Shown here one piece after another: positions 1 through 6,817 of a stretch of 64,000 nt of DNA. How positions within the stretch are numbered: the stretch's first letter is position 1; the number at the start of each line of letters is the position of its first letter. The stretch comes from Nonomuraea basaltis (GTDB lineage Bacteria > Actinomycetota > Actinomycetes > Streptosporangiales > Streptosporangiaceae): NCBI RefSeq assembly GCF_005893125.1, contig NZ_VCJS01000027.1, positions 1 to 64,000 on the forward strand, in the 5' to 3' direction. A program made the translations under genes and the position numbers. A model generated the notes under the pieces. That model searched no databases, was not told where the DNA came from, and saw only the letters and a list, made by a program, of their open reading frames with translations.

Positions 1-1
1 G

Positions 2-100
2 CTCCTGGTGTGCCTAGGGATCACGGTGATCGGTACCGCCCTCATGCTCGGTGTCGTCGGCTGGCGGCTGGCACGTTCCCGCCGGGCGCCGATGGCGTGA
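2..100 (+). CDS. C-terminus of a membrane protein (5' partial)
   Basis: The reading frame enters from the left edge and ends at TGA 98-100. The 32 visible residues form one hydrophobic helix (LLVCLGITVIGTALMLGVVGW) followed by a short basic tail (RLARSRR), as in a C-terminal membrane anchor with the tail in the cytoplasm. Nothing identifies the protein. The gene start lies outside the window. Confidence 0.5.
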   Translation, partial: LLVCLGITVIGTALMLGVVGWRLARSRRAPMA

Positions 101-183
101 CGTGTCACTTTCAGCGGATTTCGGCAGGTGAGGGCCCAAGTACCGGGTGGATCTGGATCTCGCTTGCGAGCGCGTCGAATCAA

Positions 184-381
184 GTGCGCGGCGCCCACGG
201 CGGCGAGGTCGAGTACGTGGGGCTCATCTACCGGGCCGGGACGCAGATGTTCCACCTGCTCCACATCGCCGACCACGAGGGCGGCTGGGAGTACACGCTG
301 TCCGGCGGGTGGCCGCTCGCCCGCGACGAGGAGGCCGTCGAGGCGTTTCAGGCGAAGGTCGCCGAGCACATCCACGCCTGA
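184..381 (+). CDS. hypothetical small protein
   Basis: About 65 residues with a soluble, mixed alpha/beta look (GEVEYVGLIYR, then HIADHEGGWEYTL) and an acidic helical end (ARDEEAVEAFQAKVAEHIHA). The frame is open further upstream, but that part overlaps the preceding gene and has no protein-like composition, so I take the GTG at 184. The start is uncertain. The family is not recognised. Its 3' end is repeated in degenerate form at about 970-1036, on the other side of the secreted-protein gene at 525. Confidence 0.35.
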   Translation: MRGAHGGEVEYVGLIYRAGTQMFHLLHIADHEGGWEYTLSGGWPLARDEEAVEAFQAKVAEHIHA

Positions 382-392
382 CCCCGGATATG
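311..392 (+). repeat. direct repeat copy 1, 3' end of small gene
   Basis: The last part of the gene ending at 381 (ggccgctcgcccgcgacgag, then caggcgaaggtcgccgagca and catccacgcctgacc) reappears at 972-1036 with point changes and an internal deletion. The two copies flank the secreted-protein gene at 525-950. Confidence 0.6.
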
Positions 393-524
393 GCAGCACC
401 TCGGCACGCACGAAACGGGCAGCGGTGGCAAATGTGCGAACTGTCACATTGAGCACGACTCGTGGGTGGCGGCCGTGAGCCACTGGTAATCATGATCACA
501 CCAATGGCAAACGAAAGGATATTC

Positions 525-950
525 GTGCGCACACGTAAGCTGACGACCCTCCTGGCTGGTGCGGCCCTGGCTGCCTCTACCACGCTGCTGGCGGGCGCTG
601 CTCCGGCCGGCGCGGCTGGACCCTGCGGCAGCAGCTACTCCCGGATCGGCGTCTACAGCATCGGCATCGAAAAGTACGGGTACCGTACGGGCATTCTGGA
701 GGTGTACTACAGCTCCAGCACCGGCAAGAACTGCGCCCTGACCTACGGCGACGGCCCTTACGCCAACACCACGAGCTGGAAGGGCGTCGTGATATCGAGA
801 GGCGACGGCAGCGGGAAAGACCCCGACGCCGACAATTACAAGTACTACGCTGGCCCCGTGTACGTCTCCGCGCGCGGCCAGTGTATCGACGTGGAAGGAA
901 TCTCCCCGTCGTGGACGAGCGTCAAGCTCAACAACGTGCACTGCGGCTGA
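525..950 (+). CDS. secreted SapA-like small protein
   Basis: GTG 525 follows a clear GAAAGGA site (513-519) with 5 nt spacing, so I prefer it to upstream in-frame starts. The protein opens with a basic stretch (RTRKL), a hydrophobic core (TTLLAGAALAASTTLLAGA) and an Ala-X-Ala cleavage region, so it is secreted by the Sec route. The mature part carries the pattern of Streptomyces spore-associated protein A: an early CG, YYSSSTGKNC in the middle, then YYAGPVYVSARGQC and a final cysteine. The same pattern ends the two peptidoglycan hydrolases at 22074 and 23188. The role of this domain is unknown; a cell-wall or aerial-surface location is likely by analogy. Confidence 0.7.
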   Translation: MRTRKLTTLLAGAALAASTTLLAGAAPAGAAGPCGSSYSRIGVYSIGIEKYGYRTGILEVYYSSSTGKNCALTYGDGPYANTTSWKGVVISRGDGSGKDPDADNYKYYAGPVYVSARGQCIDVEGISPSWTSVKLNNVHCG

Positions 951-971
951 ACCACTTCTGAACGCCAAGTG

Positions 972-1036
972 GCTGCTCGCTCGGGATGAGGCCCCTTGCA
1001 GGCGAAGGTCGCAAAGCGCATCCACGCCTGACCCGG
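972..1036 (+). repeat. direct repeat copy 2, degenerate
   Basis: This is a decayed copy of 311-392. It keeps gcaggcgaaggtcgc and gcatccacgcctgacc but has lost about 20 bp and carries substitutions. It is probably the footprint of the event that placed the secreted-protein gene here. Confidence 0.6.
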
Positions 1037-1046
1037 ACATGAAGAG

Positions 1047-1080
1047 AGGCCCACCGCGCGGCTGTGCGGCGGGCCTTTCT
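1047..1080 (+). terminator. rho-independent-like terminator
   Basis: AGGCCCACCGC (1047-1057) pairs with GCGGCGGGCCT (1066-1076) with one A.C mismatch and an 8-nt loop, followed by TTTCT. It sits after the secreted-protein gene and between it and the minus-strand acidic peptide, so it could serve both strands. Confidence 0.75.
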
Positions 1081-1106
1081 CCCCCAGGCGGTTCGGGTCT
1101 AGCTGG

Positions 1107-1217
1107 CTACTCGACCTCGACGGCCTCGTCCTCGGCCGTGTCGTCGGCCTCGGTCTCAGGGTCGGTGGTGGCCACCGGCTCGTGGTCGTTCAGCTCGTGA
1201 TCGTTGTACTCCGGCAT
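1107..1217 (-). CDS. 36-residue acidic peptide
   Basis: ATG at 1217 is preceded by an AAAGGCAGG-type ribosome site. The peptide begins MPEYNDHELNDHEP and ends in a run of Thr/Asp/Glu/Ala/Val (DTAEDEAVEVE). It has no cysteine, signal peptide or membrane segment. Such acidic mini-proteins occur in phages and as leader-like peptides, but nothing here assigns a function. The GTTGGCGG palindromes just upstream on this strand (1269-1324) may form its control region. Confidence 0.35.
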   Translation of the reverse strand: MPEYNDHELNDHEPVATTDPETEADDTAEDEAVEVE

Positions 1218-1642
1218 GGGGCCTGCCTTTCGCGAGGAGGTTCTATGGCCCTCACAGGATGCCGTGCCCGTTGGCGGTTCCGCATACATTCCGCCGAACT
1301 GGCACGTTGGCGGTGCCGCCAACGGTTGCACCCACGCGATCATGTGTGTCGCACTTCGTGCGGGCGGCACCCCTATGCCCATGTGGACCCCCTTTGAGCT
1401 GGGCATAAAGCGGAGCGCGGGACTGGCCGCGTTTCTGCCGGTGCGTGTGCCGCCCCTCTCCTATTCGGCCGACGCCGTTCGCGCGTCTACGGCCATCTCA
1501 GCGCGTCGATCATTCCGGGACGAAGCACCAAAAGCGGGGTGAACTGTTGGTGATCGCCCAACCTGTCACCTGCTCGACCTGTTTGTCACCTGGATGGCAT
1601 GATTCCCATCCATTCTGTCAACGCGCAGGTCGTGTCCGTCTC
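1218..1642. other. intergenic stretch with palindromes
   Basis: No convincing gene lies here; open frames on both strands lack ribosome sites and protein-like composition. It contains the GTTGGCGG-type inverted repeats annotated separately. It also has a short string (gatcatgtgtgtcgcacttc, 1340-1359) that resembles the end of the duplicated block near 8045. Confidence 0.4.
1305..1324. promoter_or_regulatory. inverted repeat CGTTGGCGG-tg-CCGCCAACG
   Basis: Perfect 9-bp arms with a 2-bp centre. A half-copy (CGTTGGCGGTTCCGC) lies at 1269-1283, and a second full site at 4686-4703 precedes the gene at 4753. The repetition before unrelated small genes suggests an operator for one DNA-binding protein, perhaps the HTH protein at 2433. 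The regulator is inferred only. Confidence 0.5.
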
Positions 1643-2077
1643 ATGAAAGTTGGCGCATCCGCTGAACCAGGCGCGTCTTACCTAGAGGCTTTGTACGATC
1701 AAGCGGTGAAGAAGGGTGCATTAGCGAGATACGAGCAGCCTGCCGCAGAGGTAGCAGTAGCGCTGTTCATGGATTTGCTCCTGCTCGCAGCCGCATGGTT
1801 CATCATCGGCCGAGCGGTCGATCGTGGCGTGCTGTGCGATGGATTCAGCGTGCTGTGCTCCGGCGGCGACCCGACACCTGCACAGTGGCTGGCGGAGATG
1901 AGCTAGCGCTCCACGGTTGCCTACACGTCGTACGCGGTCGTGGCCCTCGTCCTGGTCATGAGCGCCGTGATCGCGTGGCGGCATGGGCACAAGGCTGTCG
2001 TGGCCATGCAGTGCGTGTCGCTCACGGGCGTAGCGCTGCTTGCTGTCCTGTGGGAGCCGTACATCGGACTCCATTGA
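1643..2077 (+). pseudogene. small integral membrane protein interrupted by amber codon
   Basis: The frame from ATG 1643 runs to TAG 1904-1906 and continues in the same frame to TGA 2075-2077. The first part ends in a membrane helix (VAVALFMDLLLLAAAWFIIG) and a Cys-containing loop (GVLCDGFSVLCSGG). The part after the stop has two more helices (TSYAVVALVLVMSAVIAW and VVAMQCVSLTGVALLAVLW). Unbroken hydrophobic periodicity on both sides argues for one protein of about 143 residues with three helices, broken by a point mutation. The family is not recognised. Confidence 0.5.
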
Positions 2078-2432
2078 CCTTCCGACTTTAAGGGCGCCTA
2101 CTGTGCGCGGCCCAGTCGATCGCCCATACGGTGTGCCGTCGTGAGCGACACGGGTTTCATGATCGCACGCCAGGTCACCGGAGACGTTCGCAACCGCGCA
2201 CCATCTCTCCATGAGACAGCCTGCTCGGCGACTGTCTCACTGATGTTGGCGCTCAGCAGGTCAGCGCCGTGATCACGCGCCAAGCTCAGTGGACAGGACA
2301 TCGTGGTCCGGTGGCTGGTCCAGACCGGGGTTCTGCCAACTTGGGTGAGCACATCTCGGCTGGCTCTGCTCAACCAAGTTGTCAACGCACAGGCCACAGC
2401 CTCGCCCTGTGACATCTTCACCGAGCACCAAC
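2078..2432. other. no clear gene
   Basis: Short open frames exist, for example GTG near 2141, but none has a ribosome site plus a protein-like composition. I see no strong hairpin or operator. Confidence 0.4.
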
Positions 2433-2696
2433 ATGAACGTGACCCCGTACACTCCCGTGACCGCCCGTGGGGCTGCCCGCCGACTGGAGCGGGAGCCATG
2501 CACCATCCGCAAATGGGCGTCCCGCTACTACGCCCGCGTCCTCGGCCGCGCCGGGCGGGAGACCGTGTACGACTACGCCGACCTCGCCACCATCGAGTGG
2601 TGCATCTGGGCCGGCCACCCTTTTACCCGCCACGCCGGAGGACCGCGACGAGCTACGCGCCGCCCGCCGAGCCGCCGCAGCATGACTGTCAAATGA
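2433..2696 (+). CDS. MerR/excisionase-type HTH protein, frameshifted end
   Basis: From ATG 2433 the N-terminal 60 residues read as a winged-helix excisionase or MerR-like domain: VTARGAARRLEREPCTIRKW is the HTH, and GRAGRETVYDYADLATIEW is the wing and following helix. Near 2620 the natural ending (ATPEDRDELRAARRAAAA, stop at 2685) lies one frame over, so a 1-nt gain in the CCCTTTTACCC run probably changed the C-terminus to the present one ending at 2696. It is likely a DNA-binding protein of the decayed element. The DNA-binding part looks intact. Confidence 0.55.
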   Translation: MNVTPYTPVTARGAARRLEREPCTIRKWASRYYARVLGRAGRETVYDYADLATIEWCIWAGHPFTRHAGGPRRATRRPPSRRSMTVK

Positions 2697-2827
2697 CGCG
2701 CTACCAGATTCGTCGGCAGTGCTCCGGCGTTCACGCCGGGGGTGAAGCCGACCAGCCCGCGTAGCGGGGCAGGAATAGCCGATTCGCCGCCAGGCGAATC
2801 GGCGTCCACCGCACGCGAAGCTGGCCA

Positions 2828-3189
2828 TCACGCGCACCCCGTTCCCACGGCACTGATCTCGCACGCGGTCACGTACGCCCGATCGAGGGGGAGCGTCACC
2901 TCGTGCGTGGTCCGCCCGTCCAGGGTGCGGTGCACGTCGATGCCGTACTCCTCCACGTAGAACGCGAGAAGCGGGCTGTCGTCGTCCTCCCGAGCGAGAT
3001 GAGGAGCGTCGTGCCGGGCTCGGAGGCCGCGAGCAGGTCGATGACGCTCACGACGGCCATCGACGCGAGCCGGATCGGCTTGCCCGAGACGTTCAGCACG
3101 ATCGTCCCGCGCGGGGCGTCGGCCGGCGCCGGCTTCACGTCCAGGTAGGTGCCGTCCGTGCCGGTGTAGGTGGGGTTCGTCGTGTCACT
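2828..3189 (-). pseudogene. broken paralogue of the 3291-3800 protein
   Basis: On the minus strand the segment TDGTYLDVKPAPADAPRG, then TIVLNVSGKPIRL, parallels PDGTYFDVIDALPDAPPG, then GVIVNVSGILFGL, in the next gene. The frame is lost near 2997. The continuation (REDDDSPLLAFYVEEYGIDV, then a Cys-containing end) is in another frame and stops at 2828-2830. No start codon lies in the correct frame at the expected place either. The gene is therefore a decayed tandem duplicate. Confidence 0.5.
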
Positions 3190-3298
3190 CGTCGTGGGCC
3201 GCCTCTGGGTTGCCTTCGACGCAGGCGGCCAGCTGCTCCCAGGTGTGCTGGGCGTACAGCTGGCCGCAGTGGCAGAGAGCCAGGATGGTCTCACTCAC
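3185..3298 (-). CDS. 37-residue protein coupled to upstream gene
   Basis: A GTG start at 3298 overlaps the TGA of the upstream minus-strand gene (GGTGAGTGAG), a typical translational-coupling arrangement. The peptide has a CHCGQLYAQHTWEQLAAC core with three cysteines and one histidine between them, which could bind a metal. It ends in an acidic tail. The family is unknown, and it is too short for a firm call. Confidence 0.4.
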   Translation of the reverse strand: MSETILALCHCGQLYAQHTWEQLAACVEGNPEAAHDE

Positions 3299-3800
3299 CG
3301 CGGGCCTCCTCGATCGCCGCGCACACCACGGCGCACTGATCAGCCGGGACGGTCACCTGACAAGTCCGGCCCTGCCGCCGGTCGAGCGTGAATTCCGCGC
3401 CCTCCTCGCCGATCACGACGTGGAAGGACCACATGAAGGGCTCGATCGCCGCCCGCACCGCGTCGGACCGGTCGTGCGGGATGGTGACCGAGGCGTTGGC
3501 CTGGCACGCCGGGAAGGCCACCGCCAGCGCCAGGCCGTCCGGCCCCGAGGTGGCGACGAGCGACAGGTGGCCGTCCGGGTCGTTGATCGTGAGCGTGATG
3601 CTGTCGTACGTGACATCGGGGCCGAGCATGCCGAGCAGCAGGTTGAGGTCGTCGGTGTCCAGCCCGAAGAGGATGCCGGACACGTTGACGATCACTCCGC
3701 CGGGCGGGGCGTCCGGGAGAGCGTCGATCACGTCGAAGTAGGTGCCGTCCGGGCAGACGTAGACGGCGGTGTCGAGGAACGCGGCGGTACCGAGGTTCAT
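3291..3800 (-). CDS. hypothetical protein, 169 aa
   Basis: The sequence has beta-rich repeating segments (GGVIVNVSGILFGLD, then TYDSITLTINDPDGHLSLVA) and a C-terminal half with VTIPHDRSDAVRAAIEP and CQVTVPADQCAVVCAAIEEA. The last two repeat a V-T-[IV]-P-x-[DA]-[RQ] plus AIE motif, so the protein may hold an internal duplication. There is no signal peptide or membrane segment. AAAGACACC just upstream of the ATG is a weak ribosome site. A broken paralogue follows downstream. Function is unknown. Confidence 0.5.
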   Translation of the reverse strand: MNLGTAAFLDTAVYVCPDGTYFDVIDALPDAPPGGVIVNVSGILFGLDTDDLNLLLGMLGPDVTYDSITLTINDPDGHLSLVATSGPDGLALAVAFPACQANASVTIPHDRSDAVRAAIEPFMWSFHVVIGEEGAEFTLDRRQGRTCQVTVPADQCAVVCAAIEEARGE

Positions 3801-4073
3801 GGTGGTGTCTTTCGCGAGGAATTGGACGCCACCGTACGACCGGCACCTACATCATGTCGGGCATCCGCACGAAATCGCCGGGACGTGCTGGAGCCAGCGC
3901 TGCACGGCGTCACGGCGATGCCGGGTCCGCTGACGGGGGAGCTGCCTGCACACGCGGTGTAGCCGGTTCTCATGCTGGCGTACACAGCGGTCCGCGAATG
4001 AGGCCTCCGGCGGGGGTCTGCCATTCCTGTCCCATGCGGATTAAGATCCACCGTGGGAGAATAGGAGTGAGTC
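3801..4073. other. intergenic, no gene seen
   Basis: This stretch separates divergent genes at 3800 (minus) and 4074 (plus). I see no protein-like frame. The GGGAGAATAGGAG just before 4074 is the ribosome site of the DJ-1 gene. Confidence 0.4.
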
Positions 4074-4637
4074 ATGGCCCGAGTGCTTGTTCTGACTGGC
4101 GATGCGGCGGAAGAGCTGGACTCCATGTACCCCGTCTTCCGGCTCCGGGAAGGGGGCCATGAGGCGATCGTGGCCGCCCCCACCACGCGTGCGGTAAAGC
4201 TGGTGGTCCACGACTTCGAGCCCGGCTGGGACGCCTACACCGAGAAGCCCGGCCATCAGCTGCCGGTGGATCTTGCGTTCGCCGACGTGCACCCCGAGGA
4301 CTATCAGGCGCTGGTGATCCCGGGCGGCCGTGCGCCGGAGTACATCCGCACCGATCCCGACGTCGCCCGTATCGTGTACTACTTCTTCGAGCGCGGCCTG
4401 CCGGTGGGCACGATTTGCCACGGCCCGCAGGTGCCGGCCGCGCTTGGCCTGCTGCGCGGCCGTACCACGGCGGCGTTCCCGCCGTTGAGGAGCGACATGG
4501 AGATGGCCGGTGCGACCTTCATGGACGCCCCCGACGTGGTGGACGGCGCGATGGTCTCCTGTCGTGGCTGGCCGGACCTACCTGAATGGTCGCGTGCCTT
4601 CATGCGCGTGCTGGAGGGCGCGAACGTGTCGTTGTGA
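4074..4637 (+). CDS. DJ-1/PfpI family protein
   Basis: The 187 residues form one flavodoxin-like DJ-1/PfpI domain of normal length. The nucleophile elbow is GTICHGPQ with Cys115-His116, and the conserved glutamate region is IPGGRAPEY (about 83-91). Members act as glyoxalases, deglycase-like enzymes, chaperones or proteases, and the sequence does not tell these apart. ATG 4074 has a good GGAGAATAGGAG site. It stands alone between small unrelated genes and looks intact, unlike most of its neighbours. Confidence 0.9.
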   Translation: MARVLVLTGDAAEELDSMYPVFRLREGGHEAIVAAPTTRAVKLVVHDFEPGWDAYTEKPGHQLPVDLAFADVHPEDYQALVIPGGRAPEYIRTDPDVARIVYYFFERGLPVGTICHGPQVPAALGLLRGRTTAAFPPLRSDMEMAGATFMDAPDVVDGAMVSCRGWPDLPEWSRAFMRVLEGANVSL

Positions 4638-4685
4638 GATCGTTTTTCGACGCTCGTACAATCATGCTCTGATGTAGCCAAGAAC

Positions 4686-4703
4686 GTTGGCGGTTCCGCC
4701 AAC
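4686..4703. promoter_or_regulatory. inverted repeat GTTGGCGG-tt-CCGCCAAC
   Basis: A perfect 8-bp-arm palindrome 50 bp upstream of the ATG at 4753. It is the second full copy of the site seen at 1305-1324, so it is probably an operator for the following small-gene operon. Confidence 0.5.
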
Positions 4704-4752
4704 AAGAGCGTGCGATCGCGAGTGGATCACTCTCCTCGCGAAAGAGATGATC

Positions 4753-5559
4753 ATGAGCGAATCTCACAGCAGCGCATCCCGCGTCGCGACGTTCACCCCT
4801 CAGGGCGCGTTGCGTCCCGATTCCCCCGGACAGGTGTACGGCATCACCTACGCCGAGAACGGCGAGATCGTCGGTCGCGGGTTCGCGCGTTCCGATGAAC
4901 TGGCCTCCTGGCACGAGGATCTGACGGCTGGCGGCTGGACGGTCAAGGGCATCTACGAGTTCGGCGTCCGGTACACCGACGACACCGGTCAGTCGGGCAT
5001 CGCCTACGACCCGGACAAGTTCGACCCGCATGACCGCGCCTTCGCTGACATGCGCACCCGGGGTATGCGCACGGCGCAGGAGGACCGCGATATCCCGAAG
5101 GATGCCACCCTCATGCGCCGGCTGCCGGCGGGGAGTGGGAGGAAGACCCTGGCTGGGCGGCCGAGCTCCGAACCTGGGACGAGCTCTGCGCCCGCATCGA
5201 AGCCGCGGCCACCGAGGAGGAACGGCGGGAGGCCCGCGCTGAGCTGGACGCCCGGGTGGAGTTCACCACGACGGCGCGCGAGACCGGCCAGATCACGGTC
5301 AAAGTGCGCGACTACTCCGCCGAGGCCCCTCTGGGGTGTCGGCCTGACCAACCCGGTTGTCCGCAGCATCGTCATCTCCGCGTACTGCGTGGTGTGCGGC
5401 ACGCCGCGCGGCATGCCCCGGCAGATCCACCAGTGCGAGGACGGCGTCCACTACTGGCCGCATGTTTGGGACAATCCGTGTGGCCACGTGGACATGTACG
5501 CCGCCGTCGTCAAAGAAGCCAAGGAGTTCGCCGCCACAAGGGCAGGTGACGTCCGATGA
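4753..5559 (+). pseudogene. two-part hypothetical protein with two compensating frameshifts
   Basis: The frame from ATG 4753 stays open to TGA 5557-5559 (268 aa), but only its two ends look like protein. The N-terminus (SPGQVYGITYAENGEIVG, ELASWHEDLTAGGWTVKGIY) is well formed to about 5130. The C-terminus, from about 5335, has a CxxC pair and later cysteines (YCVVCGTPRG, HQCEDGVHYWPHVWDNPCGH). The middle (5130-5335) makes sense only one frame over: EWEEDPGWAAELRTWDELCA, then EEERREARAELDARVEF. A lost G in the GGGG at 5130 and a gained T near 5336 would explain this. The family is not known; it probably belongs to the decayed element. Confidence 0.55.
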
Positions 5560-5804
5560 GCGGAGCCCGCGAACCTGAGTGGTCGACCGATGTCAGACTC
5601 CGCCGGAACGGGCGGATGGTCTCCCTAGAGGTTGTCACCCTCATCACGGTTGAGCTGACCGCTGACCAGATGGACAACCTCACTCGCGCCGCGCACGACC
5701 TCGGGATGCAGAGGCACGAGGTTCTGGCCATGTTGGCGGGCCGGGTGCAGGTGGAGTCCGCCGGCCGGGGTCTACCTGGCGGGCGAGGACGAGGCGGGCG
5801 CTGA
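5556..5804 (+). CDS. hypothetical protein, 82 aa
   Basis: ATG 5556 overlaps the preceding stop (ATGA), so the two are coupled. The segment VVTLITVELTADQMDNLTRA followed by AHDLGMQRHEVLAMLAG is a beta strand plus two helices, like a short ribbon-helix-helix or dimerisation unit. The tail is Gly/Arg-rich and may be altered. No function can be assigned. It is the second gene of a run of small coupled genes reaching 6264. Confidence 0.45.
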   Translation: MSGAREPEWSTDVRLRRNGRMVSLEVVTLITVELTADQMDNLTRAAHDLGMQRHEVLAMLAGRVQVESAGRGLPGGRGRGGR

Positions 5805-5810
5805 GGCTCG

Positions 5811-5987
5811 ATGACGGTCATCTGCACTCGCCACGAATACACCTACGTGGCTGCGCCCGAGGTGAAGCCCGGCCACCGGATCGTCTACACGACCGCGCCG
5901 GGGCGTGGGCCGGGGACGCTGGCCATCGACTGCGACACGCACAAGGTGGTCGAGCCGCTCAAGCGCCACAACCGCCCCTGTGGGTGA
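5811..5987 (+). CDS. hypothetical protein, 58 aa
   Basis: ATG 5811 begins MTVICTRHEYTYVAAPEVKP, followed by RIVYTTAPGRGPGTLAIDCD and a basic end (EPLKRHNRPCG). It is beta-rich with three cysteines. It lies 6 bp after the previous stop and its own stop overlaps the next GTG. Unknown family. Confidence 0.45.
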   Translation: MTVICTRHEYTYVAAPEVKPGHRIVYTTAPGRGPGTLAIDCDTHKVVEPLKRHNRPCG

Positions 5988-6091
5988 TCCAGTGCGAGCG
6001 CGAGGTGTTTTTCAGCGAGCACGAGCACGCTGGAGTGCCCGTCGCCAACCCGAACCTGATGGACGACGGCATCGAGGGCGGTGGTGCCTGA
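5984..6091 (+). CDS. hypothetical peptide, 35 aa
   Basis: GTG 5984 overlaps the stop of the gene before (GTGA), and its TGA overlaps the next ATG (TGATG). The peptide starts VIQCEREVFFSEHEHAGVPV and ends DDGIEGGGA. The tight coupling on both sides is the main support. It might instead be the displaced C-terminus of the 58-aa gene, separated by a frameshift. Confidence 0.35.
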   Translation: MIQCEREVFFSEHEHAGVPVANPNLMDDGIEGGGA

Positions 6092-6264
6092 TGGCTCTCA
6101 CCGAGGCCGAGCGGCTGGAGCGGATCGCGTCGCTGATCTCGCCGTGCCCGCCGCTGAACGTCTGGGACGGCTTCGACCTGTGCCCGAACGATGGGGGCAT
6201 CTTCCGCCTGAGGTTGAACATTCATCCACTCGGGGCTGGGCGACGAATACCGGTTGTTCGGTAA
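6091..6264 (+). CDS. hypothetical protein, 57 aa, possibly truncated
   Basis: The ATG overlaps the preceding TGA. The first half is protein-like (ALTEAERLERIASLISPCPP, then LNVWDGFDLCPNDGG). The last 20 residues are not, so the 3' end may have been replaced by a rearrangement near 6215. Confidence 0.4.
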   Translation: MALTEAERLERIASLISPCPPLNVWDGFDLCPNDGGIFRLRLNIHPLGAGRRIPVVR

Positions 6265-6290
6265 GTCGATTCGATCCTGGGGGATACCTC

Positions 6291-6488
6291 ATGCGAAGAT
6301 CTCTGGTCCACCCTCGCTTCTCCGCCTTGGCGCTCGCGTTGGGCGTGCTGCTGGCCGCCGCGCTGATGCTGGCGGGCGGCTCGAAAGTGTCGCAGGCCGT
6401 CCAGTCCGAGTTCGCGCAGGGCTCCAACGCCAAACCGACCGTCCTGGCAGAAGGCGTACAGGGCATGAGGAAGCCTCTGGAGCCGTGA
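6291..6488 (+). CDS. small secreted or membrane-anchored protein, 65 aa
   Basis: ATG 6291 follows TGGGGGATACC. The N-terminus is MRRSLVHPRFSALALALG followed by VLLAAALMLAGGS, a positively charged start and one hydrophobic helix, then a polar stretch with no further motif. It could be cleaved at ALMLAGGS-K or stay as a membrane anchor. Unknown family. Confidence 0.45.
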   Translation: MRRSLVHPRFSALALALGVLLAAALMLAGGSKVSQAVQSEFAQGSNAKPTVLAEGVQGMRKPLEP

Positions 6489-6520
6489 CCGTTGTTCCCG
6501 CTCGGGTGTGACTGAGCAAG

Positions 6521-6804
6521 AATGATCTTCGCGTGCTGGCAGAATGCGGACTTGCCAGCACGCGCGGGGATGCTCATCATGGTGGCCGCTCGCGGCCTAA
6601 CTGACCTGGCCTGATGGCCTGCGTCGCTCGTGAGGTGAGGCGCTGATAATCGCTCTCAGTGCCTCACCTGTCTCACGACAAGATCACGAAATCCTCCCGG
6701 CGCGCGTGTCCGCACTTCGCGCTCGTCTCCGGAAGACATAGGCATGGACCTGCGTACCGGGTGACGAACTGCCCATGATCCCCCACACTTGCACCGCGGC
6801 CGGT
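6521..6804. repeat. long direct repeat, copy 1
   Basis: This block of about 284 bp recurs at 7866-8146 with about 10 per cent changes. It contains a conserved 30-codon open frame (6522-6614; 7867-7959 in copy 2), two hairpins and the start of a zinc-ribbon gene. In this copy the zinc-ribbon start is broken: MDLRTG is followed by a stop, and a base is missing in the Cys-Thr-Cys-Gly codons. The block then ends where 591 bp carrying a secreted-protein gene interrupt it. The continuation resumes at about 7396. Confidence 0.8.
6633..6669. terminator. hairpin in repeat copy 1
   Basis: AGGTGAGGCGCTGA (6633-6646) pairs with TCAGTGCCTCACCT (6656-6669) over 14 bp, including one G.T pair. The same hairpin is preserved in copy 2 (7979-8013). 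It has no T run, so it may be a structural RNA element rather than a terminator. Confidence 0.5.
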
Positions 6805-6817
6805 TCCGCCGCGGCAC

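Noticed and set aside
1204-1542. A 112-codon plus-strand frame
   Set aside because: It runs through the GTTGGCGG palindromes, has no ribosome site and no protein-like text.
1904-1906. Read-through or recoding of the amber codon
   Set aside because: No recoding signal or pyrrolysine-type context is expected in this organism; a nonsense mutation in a decaying region is simpler.
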